Source: DATIYF01 sp035517775
GTDB taxonomy: Bacteria > Acidobacteriota > Terriglobia > Terriglobales > Acidobacteriaceae
Reading direction: 5' to 3'
DNA length: 14,609 nucleotides
Assembly (NCBI GenBank): GCA_035517775.1
Contig: DATIYF010000008.1
Coordinates: forward strand, 1-14,609
Shown here: positions 1-5,958 of the stretch, piece by piece
Numbering within the stretch: the first letter of the stretch is position 1
Layout: every line of letters begins with the position of its first letter
Made by a program: the position numbers and the translations under genes
The notes under the pieces: model-generated
Databases searched by the model: none
What the model was told of the DNA's origin: nothing
What the model saw: only the letters and a program-made list of their open reading frames with translations

Positions 1-840
1 ATCCACTTCCACGAGGTCGGCGCCGTAGATGCGCTGGTGGATATCGTTTGCGCAGCGGTCGGCGTCGAGGCGCTGGGCGTGGATGAGATCATCTGCTCTC
101 CGCTGAACGTCGGCGGCGGAACGGTGAAGTGCGCCCACGGCACCTTTCCGATTCCAGCGCCGGCCACGGTCGAGTTGCTGAAGGGCGCGCCTGTCTACTC
201 GTCTGGAATTCAGGCGGAGCTGGTTACGCCGACTGGGGCGGCGATTGTAAACAGGCTGGCAGCGCGCTTCGCGCCCTTTCCCGAGATGAAGATCGAAAAG
301 GCCGGCTATGGCGCCGGAACCCGAGACTTCCCCGGCCATGCCAACGTCTTGCGGTTGACGGTAGGAGAATCTTTGCCGGCGCTGGCGGCGAAGACGCAGC
401 AGGAGACCATCACGGTTCTTGAGGCGAACCTCGACGACCTCAATCCGCAGGTCTTCGGCTATGTGATGGATCGCCTGCTCGAAGCGGGCGCGCTCGATGT
501 GTTTGGCGCGCCGGTGCAGATGAAGAAAAACCGTCCGGGGATGGTGCTCACAGTACTGGCGAAGGCGGAAGATGCGGCGAAGCTGACGCAGATTCTGTTT
601 GCCGAGACCACCACCCTGGGCGTACGGCGCCGCGAAGAGAGACGCCAGGCTTTGGCCCGGAAGTGGGTGACGGTCGCTACCCGATGGGGCCACGTGCGGC
701 TGAAAATCGCCAGCATGAACGGCACGGTCACCAATTACGCGCCGGAATACGAAGACTGCCGCAAGATCGCGGCCGAAAAGCATGTTCCTCTGAAAAGCGT
801 GATGCAGGAGGCGATGCAGGAATATTTGAAAATTGAGTAA
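1..840 (+). CDS. larC: LarC-family nickel-pincer cofactor synthesis protein (5' partial)
   Basis: The reading frame is open from the first base, so the gene begins upstream and only the last 279 residues are seen. The visible part opens with the family-typical HFHEVGAVDALVD stretch, followed by a conserved GGGTVKCAHGTFPIPAPAT segment. A C-terminal domain begins near the ETITVLEANLDDLNPQ stretch. LarC proteins (formerly DUF111) insert nickel, with CTP, into the pyridinium bis-thiocarboxylate mononucleotide made by LarB and LarE; this yields the cofactor of lactate racemase and related LarA enzymes. In Lactobacillus plantarum the two halves of LarC are joined by a programmed frameshift; here both lie in one uninterrupted frame. 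larA, larB and larE are not in the window. The gene ends 85 bases before metG. The family call is firm; the substrate role is by family only. Confidence 0.9.
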   Translation: MHFHEVGAVDALVDIVCAAVGVEALGVDEIICSPLNVGGGTVKCAHGTFPIPAPATVELLKGAPVYSSGIQAELVTPTGAAIVNRLAARFAPFPEMKIEKAGYGAGTRDFPGHANVLRLTVGESLPALAAKTQQETITVLEANLDDLNPQVFGYVMDRLLEAGALDVFGAPVQMKKNRPGMVLTVLAKAEDAAKLTQILFAETTTLGVRRREERRQALARKWVTVATRWGHVRLKIASMNGTVTNYAPEYEDCRKIAAEKHVPLKSVMQEAMQEYLKIE

Positions 841-898
841 TCGGGCAATTGGGCAATTTGAAAAGCCGAGTCTTTGAAATTACCAAATTTCTCAATTA
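832..898. repeat. AT-rich imperfect inverted/direct repeat between larC and metG
   Basis: The end of larC and the gap before metG are strikingly AT-rich against GC-rich surroundings. AATTGAG at 832-838 (overlapping the larC stop) is matched by CTCAATT at 892-898. Inside, GGGCAATT occurs twice in tandem from 842, and the motif recurs inverted as AAATTACCAAATTTCTC. The whole could fold into an imperfect hairpin. It may be a dispersed palindromic repeat or act as a terminator or spacer; one copy cannot settle this. No convincing promoter or ribosome binding site for metG is visible in the remaining bases. Confidence 0.45.
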
Positions 899-925
899 GC
901 AAATACCAAATCGTAAACTCCCGTC

Positions 926-2926
926 ATGTCTAAAACGTTCTACATCACGACGCCCATCTACTACGTGAATGCGCGGCCGCACATCGGCCATGCCTACACT
1001 ACCCTGGCCTGCGACACCATTGCCCGCCGCCAGCGCATGATGGGCTATGACACTCTGTTTCTCACCGGCACCGATGAGCACGGCCAGAAGATCGAGCGCG
1101 CCGCCCTGGCCGCAGGCAAGACTCCGCAGCAGATGACGGATGAAGTCTCGGCCGAGTTTCGCGCCCTGTGGGACCGCATGGGCCTGACCTACGACGACTA
1201 CATCCGCACTACCTCGGAGCGGCACAAGCGCGGGGTGCAGGCGCTGTGGCGGCAGATTCGCGACAAAGGTTATATCTACAAGGGCAGCTACACCGGCCAG
1301 TACTGTGTGTTTGACGAGCTTTATGTTGACGTGGCCGGCCCGGGCGCTCCCTGCCCCGAATGCGGCCGCCCCACCGAGACGGTGAAAGAAGAAAATTATT
1401 TCTTCAAGCTCTCTGCCTTCGAAGATAAGCTGCTGCGCCTCTATGCCGACCAGCCGGAGTTCATTCGCCCCGAAACCCGGCGCAACGAGGTGATCTCGTT
1501 CGTGCGCTCCGGCCTGCGCGATCTTTCCATCAGCCGCTCGACCTTTTCCTGGGGCATCCCTGTGCCCGATGACCCCAAACATGTGATCTACGTCTGGCTG
1601 GATGCCCTGGCCAATTACATCACCGCTTTGGGCTACGGTTCAGCCGACGACAGCAAGTACAGAAAGTTCTGGCCCGCCGACCTGCACATGATCGGCAAAG
1701 AAATTGTCCGCTTTCACTGCGTGTACTGGCCGGCATTTCTCATGGCTGCAGGCCTGCCCCTGCCCAAAGGCATCATCGCGCACGGCTGGCTGCTGTTCGA
1801 AGAGAGCAAGATGTCGAAATCGCGCGGCAACATTGTGCGCGCCGAAACCATTCTCGATGTGCTCGGTTCCGACTCGCTGCGCTACTTCCTGCTGCGTGAA
1901 ATTGTCTTCGGGCAGGACGGATCGTTCAGCTTCGACGCTCTGGTGCAGCGCTACAATTCCGATCTGGCCAATGGGCTGGGCAATCTGGCCAGCCGCACAT
2001 TGACCATGATCCACCGCTACTTCAAGGGAGAAGTGCCTTATCCCTCGGCACGGGCCCAGGCTGCCTCCGAGAGTGCCGTCATCCAAACCGCGCGTGACAC
2101 CATCGCCGAATTTCATGCGCAGTTCGCGCAGTATCAGTTTTCGCGCGCTTTGGAAGCGGCGTGGGGCCTGGTGGCCGCGGTGGATAAGTACATCGTGGAA
2201 AATCAGCCCTGGTCGCTGGGCGAAAAGCAGGAAGAAGGCAGCCAGGCGCGCCTGGCCACCGTGCTCTATACGGCGGCGGAAGCGCTGCGCATTGTCACCG
2301 CGCTGGCGCACCCGGTGATGCCGGAGGCGACGGCGAAGATCTGGACCCAGCTCGGGCTGGGCGATATTCGCAAGTGCGCTCTGGCGGAACTGAAGTGGGG
2401 CCAGCTGCAGGTGGGGACCCGGCTGGGCGAAGTGCAGCCGGTGTTTCCGCGCGCCGACAAATCCGCAATCGAAAGGATGCAACAGATGGAGGAACAGGGA
2501 CGCAGCACGCCGGCGCCAGAGATGAAAGCTCCGGCGGAGTCCAAGCCGGCAGGCGCCGCCGCAGCCCCGGCAAAGGCGCCCGCGGCGCCGACCGCCGACG
2601 GCAGGATCACCATTGACGATTTCAGCCGAGTGGAACTGCGGGTGGCGCAGGTGAAGACCGCCGAGAAAGTAAAAGGCGCGGATAAACTGCTGCGCCTCGA
2701 GGTGGACCTGGGAAGCGAGGTGCGGCAGATCGTGGCCGGCATCGCCGAGGCCTATGCCCCGGAGACCCTGGTGGGCCGAAAAGTGGTGATCGTGGCCAAC
2801 CTGCTGCCCCGGAAGCTGCGCGGCCTGGAGTCGAACGGAATGATTGTGGCCGCCTCGCCCGAGGGCGGAAAGCCCATCCTGGCCGGTTTTCTGGAGGATG
2901 TGCCGGTGGGAACGCGGCTGAAGTGA
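926..2926 (+). CDS. metG: Methionyl-tRNA synthetase with C-terminal tRNA-binding domain
   Basis: This 666-residue class I synthetase charges tRNA-Met with methionine in the cytoplasm. The catalytic Rossmann domain carries the HIGH motif at residues 19-22 and the KMSKS loop at 295-299 (ESKMSKSRGN). The connective insertion has a single zinc-knuckle-like region with Cys127, Cys143 and Cys146, and Asp130 where a fourth cysteine might be expected. The anticodon-binding helical domain spans roughly 345-510. A low-complexity Ala/Pro/Lys linker (about 528-558) leads to a C-terminal OB-fold tRNA-binding domain at 560-666, as in dimeric bacterial MetRS. The ATG at 926 begins the usual N-terminal strand (TFYITTPIYYVNARPHIGH), so the start is secure although no Shine-Dalgarno sequence is seen. 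The gene follows larC and is followed by a palindromic repeat and tatD. A metG-tatD pairing is common in bacteria. Confidence 0.97.
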   Translation: MSKTFYITTPIYYVNARPHIGHAYTTLACDTIARRQRMMGYDTLFLTGTDEHGQKIERAALAAGKTPQQMTDEVSAEFRALWDRMGLTYDDYIRTTSERHKRGVQALWRQIRDKGYIYKGSYTGQYCVFDELYVDVAGPGAPCPECGRPTETVKEENYFFKLSAFEDKLLRLYADQPEFIRPETRRNEVISFVRSGLRDLSISRSTFSWGIPVPDDPKHVIYVWLDALANYITALGYGSADDSKYRKFWPADLHMIGKEIVRFHCVYWPAFLMAAGLPLPKGIIAHGWLLFEESKMSKSRGNIVRAETILDVLGSDSLRYFLLREIVFGQDGSFSFDALVQRYNSDLANGLGNLASRTLTMIHRYFKGEVPYPSARAQAASESAVIQTARDTIAEFHAQFAQYQFSRALEAAWGLVAAVDKYIVENQPWSLGEKQEEGSQARLATVLYTAAEALRIVTALAHPVMPEATAKIWTQLGLGDIRKCALAELKWGQLQVGTRLGEVQPVFPRADKSAIERMQQMEEQGRSTPAPEMKAPAESKPAGAAAAPAKAPAAPTADGRITIDDFSRVELRVAQVKTAEKVKGADKLLRLEVDLGSEVRQIVAGIAEAYAPETLVGRKVVIVANLLPRKLRGLESNGMIVAASPEGGKPILAGFLEDVPVGTRLK

Positions 2927-2947
2927 CCGCCGGGCCTTCTTGGGAGT

Positions 2948-3030
2948 TGTCATTTCAAGCGCAGCGAGAAATCTGCTTGGCTTGCGGTTTGCACAAAAGC
3001 ACATTCCTCGCTATGCCGCTCGGAATGACC
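2948..3030. repeat. REP-like palindromic element between metG and tatD
   Basis: The left arm TGTCATTTCAAGCG-CAGCGAGAAATCTGC (from 2948) matches the reverse complement of the right arm ending at 3030 (CATTCCTCGCTATGCCGCTCGGAATGACC) with few mismatches. The central 2973-3002 part can pair further at its ends (TGCTT with AAGCA). The whole can form one long imperfect hairpin of about 83 bases. The arms resemble a GTCATTCCGAGCG...CGAGGAATCTGC type dispersed repeat that I recall from acidobacterial genomes; that comparison is from memory. It could terminate or stabilise the metG transcript. It ends six bases before the in-frame TGA that precedes the tatD start. Confidence 0.7.
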
Positions 3031-3053
3031 AGCGGTGACGAGGAACCCCGGCC

Positions 3054-3866
3054 GTGTTCGTAGATTCCCACGCCCATCTCGAAATGGAGCAGTTCGACTC
3101 CGACCGTGAGGCGATGCTGGCCCGCGCGCGCGCAGCCGGGGTCGAAACCATCGTCGCGATCGGCAGCGGCACGGGGCCGGGCTCGCTCGATTGCGGAATC
3201 CGTCTGGCGCAACAGCACGAATTCATCTACGCCACCATTGGCATTCATCCTCATGAAGCCAGGATGGCCACAGACGCTGACTTCAGCGAGCTGGAGCAAC
3301 TGGCCCGGCGGCCGAAGGTCATCGCCTGGGGCGAAATCGGCCTCGATTACTTCTACGATCATTCGCCGCGAGAGATTCAACAGACGGTTTTCATCCGGCA
3401 GATGGAGCTGGCGCGCAAGGCCAAGCTGCCCATTGTGATTCACTGCCGCCCTTCCGATAGAAGCGAGAATGCCTGGGAGGATTGCCTGCGCCTGATCGCG
3501 GAACATTGGGCTTCTTCCGGCCTGGGGGGAATCTTGCACTGCTTCACCGGCGCCTGGGCGCACGCCCGGCGCGCTCTCGATCTTGGATTCATGATCTCCT
3601 TCGCCGGGAACGTGACTTTTCCCAAAGCCCAGCAGATTCGTGATGCCGCCCGGCAGGCGCCGCTGGAGCGCATGCTGATCGAGACCGACTCGCCCTTTCT
3701 GGCCCCGGTACCGCATCGCGGCAAGCGCAACGAGCCGGCATTCGTCAAAGAAACCGCCCGCCAACTGGGAGAACTGCGCGGCCTCAGCAGCGAAGAGGCC
3801 GGCCGCCACACCGCGGCCAACTTTTACCGCTTCTTTTCCCTTTCCGAAACCGCGACTTCCATTTAG
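3054..3866 (+). CDS. tatD: TatD-family metal-dependent deoxyribonuclease
   Basis: This 270-residue TIM-barrel hydrolase of the amidohydrolase superfamily is in the TatD/YcfH group, whose members are Mg-dependent DNases with 3'-5' exonuclease activity. The expected metal ligands are visible: His6 and His8 in DSHAHL, Glu94 in GEIGLDYF, His130 in IVIHCR, His162 in LHCFTG and Asp212 in ETDSPFLAP. The GIHPHE motif is at 63-68. The start is a GTG: an in-frame TGA at 3036-3038 blocks any earlier start, and the metal-binding motif begins at residue 4. A weak AGGA lies nine bases upstream. Length matches the family (about 255-270). It sits downstream of metG, as in many bacteria where this paralogue is called ycfH. 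The exact cellular substrate is not shown by sequence. Confidence 0.94.
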   Translation: MFVDSHAHLEMEQFDSDREAMLARARAAGVETIVAIGSGTGPGSLDCGIRLAQQHEFIYATIGIHPHEARMATDADFSELEQLARRPKVIAWGEIGLDYFYDHSPREIQQTVFIRQMELARKAKLPIVIHCRPSDRSENAWEDCLRLIAEHWASSGLGGILHCFTGAWAHARRALDLGFMISFAGNVTFPKAQQIRDAARQAPLERMLIETDSPFLAPVPHRGKRNEPAFVKETARQLGELRGLSSEEAGRHTAANFYRFFSLSETATSI

Positions 3867-3931
3867 CTTGGAGAGTGCATCTTCGCCCGGGGCGGGATAA
3901 TCTATAAATGTAGTCAAGCCGGCCTTTCAAC

Positions 3932-4429
3932 ATGCCAGAGAACACCTTCGACATCGTAAGCAAAATTGACCTGCAGGAAGTCTCGAACGCGATTCAGTTC
4001 GCGCTGAAAGAGATCCATACCCGCTTCGATCTGAAGGACGCTAAAGCGCAAATCGAGTTGGATGGCAAGGAAGCTATCGTGCTGCACGCCATCGACGATT
4101 ACAAGCTGAAGGCCGTGAATGATGTCTTCCAGCAAAAGCTGGTCAAGCGCGGGGTGCCGCTGAAAGGCTTGACCTACGGGCCAATTGAGCCCGCCGCCGG
4201 GGGCACGGCCAAGCAGCGCATCACCATGCAGCAGGGCATTCCCATCGAAAAGGCGCGGGAAATCGTCAAGCTGATCAAGAATTCGAAGAAAAAAGTGCAG
4301 GCCTCCATTCAGGCCGACCTGGTGCGGATAAGCGGCAAAGACCGCGACACCCTGCAGGAAATCATCGCGCTCTTGCGGCAGCAGGATTTTGGCATCGATA
4401 TGCAGTTCACCAATTACCGGTCGAACTAG
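3932..4429 (+). CDS. yajQ: YajQ-family nucleotide-binding protein
   Basis: This 165-residue protein matches the whole YajQ (UPF0234/DUF520) family. It opens with the typical NTFDIVSKIDLQEVSNAI segment, then FDLKDAKAQIELDGKEA, the KRGVPLKGLTYG stretch and a C-terminal VRISGKDRDTLQEIIALLR motif. The fold is two small alpha/beta domains. Family members bind nucleotides; a Xanthomonas homologue is a cyclic-di-GMP-binding regulator, but that role should not be assumed here. AT-rich hexamers GATAAT (3896-3901) and TATAAA (3903-3908) could be a -10 element giving a short leader, but no good -35 is seen and there is no Shine-Dalgarno sequence. It lies 65 bases after tatD and runs the same way. Confidence 0.93.
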   Translation: MPENTFDIVSKIDLQEVSNAIQFALKEIHTRFDLKDAKAQIELDGKEAIVLHAIDDYKLKAVNDVFQQKLVKRGVPLKGLTYGPIEPAAGGTAKQRITMQQGIPIEKAREIVKLIKNSKKKVQASIQADLVRISGKDRDTLQEIIALLRQQDFGIDMQFTNYRSN

Positions 4430-4436
4430 ATTCACC

Positions 4437-4492
4437 TCGGAGGCACAGAGCCACGGAGAAAATCTACTTGTTATTGCTCCGCCCCTCCGTGG
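4437..4492. repeat. CACGGAG-type repeat with hairpin upstream of the prenyltransferase gene
   Basis: The sequence CTCGGAGGCACAGAGCCACGGAG on the left is followed after a spacer by CTCCGTGG. CCACGGAG at 4451-4458 pairs perfectly with CTCCGTGG at 4485-4492, an 8-bp stem with a 26-base loop. The GGAGGCACAGAG-CACGGAG pattern resembles a short dispersed repeat that I recall from several bacterial phyla (unverified). It occupies most of the gap between yajQ and the next gene and may end the yajQ transcript or sit in the leader of the next one. Confidence 0.5.
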
Positions 4493-4505
4493 TTAGAAAG
4501 AACGA

Positions 4506-5495
4506 ATGAGCACGCCGGCAACCATCAACGGAAAAGAAATCTTCGCCATGCTGAGCGAAGACCTGGCCGCCATCGAGCGCGAATTCGGCCGCGATACGGT
4601 GGCCGGGGTCGAGGCCATTACCGAAATCGGCGAATACCTGCGCAATGGCGGAGGCAAGCGCATCCGGCCGGCGCTGCTGCTGCTCTCCGCCAAGCTGTTC
4701 GACTACCAGGGGCGCGGGGCGGTTCGGCTGGGCGCGGTAGTGGAAATCATTCATACCGCCACCCTGGTTCACGACGACATTATTGACGACGCTCAGACCC
4801 GCCGCGGCCGCCCCGCAGCCAACACGCAATGGGGCAATTCAAAATGCGTGCTCGCCGGCGACTGGCTCTACATGCAGGCCTTCAAGATCGCGGTGCAGGA
4901 GCGCAACTTCCGCATTCTCGATACGCTCATCGAACTCACCCAGCAGATGGTCGAGGGCGAACTGCTGCAAATGGAAAAGCTGGGCAAGCTGATTTCGCTG
5001 GATGAGCATTTCGACCTGATTTACCGCAAGACCGCCTGCCTGTTTTCCGTCTGCATGCGCCTGGGAGCGATTCTTGGCAAAGCCACGCCCGAGCAGGAGC
5101 AAAACCTGGGGCAATATGGCCGCGACCTGGGCATGGCCTTTCAGCTCGTGGACGATGTGCTGGATCTGACCGCCTCCGAAGACGTGCTGGGCAAGCCCGT
5201 GGCCAGCGATCTGCGGGAAGGCAAGGTCACGATGGCCGTGATCCACGCGCTTGAGCGCTGCACCCCGGCGGAGCGGGGCATGATCGCCAGGGTCATGAGC
5301 AAGGGCACATTTGACGGCGTAAGCCACGCCGCCATTCTGGAAGTCCTCAGCCGCTACGGCTCTCTCGAAGCGGCCAATCTACGCGCTGCGCAATATGCGG
5401 AATTGGCGCAGAATGCGATCTGCAGTTTTCCCGATGGTGAGATCAAGCGCGCCCTGATGTGGGCCCCGGAGTTTGTGGTGGCACGCGAGAAATAA
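4506..5495 (+). CDS. Long-chain trans-polyprenyl diphosphate synthase
   Basis: This 329-residue class I isoprenyl synthase adds isopentenyl diphosphate units to an allylic primer, most likely making the side chain of a respiratory quinone (menaquinone or ubiquinone). Key motifs are GGGKRIRP at 48-55, the first aspartate-rich motif DDIIDD at 90-95 followed by RRGRPA, and the second, DDVLD, at 216-220. The Gln-Leu-Val before the second motif is also typical. Small residues four to five positions before the first Asp motif (Thr86, Ala85) leave the product channel open, which fits a C35-C50 product rather than FPP or GGPP. E. coli ispB is the best-known relative; the exact chain length, and so the symbol (ispB/hepT/sdsA-like), cannot be fixed from sequence. 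It ends three bases before the converging RidA gene. Confidence 0.93.
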   Translation: MSTPATINGKEIFAMLSEDLAAIEREFGRDTVAGVEAITEIGEYLRNGGGKRIRPALLLLSAKLFDYQGRGAVRLGAVVEIIHTATLVHDDIIDDAQTRRGRPAANTQWGNSKCVLAGDWLYMQAFKIAVQERNFRILDTLIELTQQMVEGELLQMEKLGKLISLDEHFDLIYRKTACLFSVCMRLGAILGKATPEQEQNLGQYGRDLGMAFQLVDDVLDLTASEDVLGKPVASDLREGKVTMAVIHALERCTPAERGMIARVMSKGTFDGVSHAAILEVLSRYGSLEAANLRAAQYAELAQNAICSFPDGEIKRALMWAPEFVVAREK

Positions 5496-5498
5496 AAC

Positions 5499-5891
5499 CT
5501 AGCGCCGCACCGCCGTCCCCATCATTTCAAACCTGCCGCCGCGCAACAGCGGCCCCGAACCGATGAACGCCCGTGCCGGCAATTCCCGGGAGAAACGCTT
5601 TACATAGGCCGCATTGAACGGCTCCCACAGAGAAATGTCAGGCGAAAAGATCTGCACCCAGACCAGGTCGTCCATGGTCATCTTTGCCTCGGCCAGCACT
5701 GCGGCGAAGTCATCCAGCAAGAGGCGGATTTCCTCTTCCACGTCAGCCGGCGCCCAGCCGGTGGCGGGGTCAAGTCCAATGCGCCCCGAGATGTAAAGCG
5801 TATTTCCGGCCAGCACGGCATCGCTGAAAGGCAACGGCCCCTTGCGGGCGCCTGGGTTAAGATAATGGCGCGGTACGACATTTTCCGGCAT
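5499..5891 (-). CDS. RidA-family (YjgF/UK114) enamine/imine deaminase
   Basis: This is a 130-residue protein of the RidA superfamily, small trimers that hydrolyse reactive enamine/imine intermediates such as 2-aminoacrylate released by PLP enzymes. Arg107 (in LPARAF) aligns with the essential Arg105 of E. coli RidA, and Glu122 (RFEMMG) with catalytic Glu120, so deaminase activity is plausible. However, the residues between them (IGSGPLLRGG) depart from the canonical VEVARLPK, so it may be a divergent Rid subgroup. The frame extends upstream to a GTG at 5906, but the ATG at 5891 is chosen because GGGGAGGAG sits just before it. That Shine-Dalgarno sequence would be coding if the GTG were used. 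It diverges from the DedA-rhodanese gene with a 67-base gap and converges on the prenyltransferase. Confidence 0.9.
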   Translation of the reverse strand: MPENVVPRHYLNPGARKGPLPFSDAVLAGNTLYISGRIGLDPATGWAPADVEEEIRLLLDDFAAVLAEAKMTMDDLVWVQIFSPDISLWEPFNAAYVKRFSRELPARAFIGSGPLLRGGRFEMMGTAVRR

Positions 5892-5895
5892 ATTG

Positions 5896-5904
5896 CTCCT
5901 CCCC
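5896..5904 (-). promoter_or_regulatory. Strong Shine-Dalgarno that fixes the RidA-family start
   Basis: Read on the minus strand this is GGGGAGGAG followed by CAAT and the ATG at 5891. Core GGAGG to start spacing is six bases, close to ideal, and it argues against the upstream in-frame GTG at 5906. Confidence 0.75.
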
Positions 5905-5958
5905 ACGTGAATCCTTTGCGGCGGGCCGCCAATCTAACGGAAAACCGGCAAACTTACG

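Noticed and set aside
2500..2610. Ala/Pro-rich low-complexity stretch in metG as a possible frameshift or insertion
   Set aside because: It is the usual flexible linker between the anticodon-binding and C-terminal tRNA-binding domains, and the frame is continuous on both sides.
1640..3004. Long minus-strand open frame (454 codons) opposite metG
   Set aside because: It is antisense to metG, which has full family motifs. Its translation is His/Arg/Gln-rich with no recognisable domain, as expected of a shadow frame in GC-rich DNA.
5892..5906. Upstream GTG start for the RidA-family gene (adds five residues)
   Set aside because: The extra codons are made of the Shine-Dalgarno sequence that serves the ATG at 5891.
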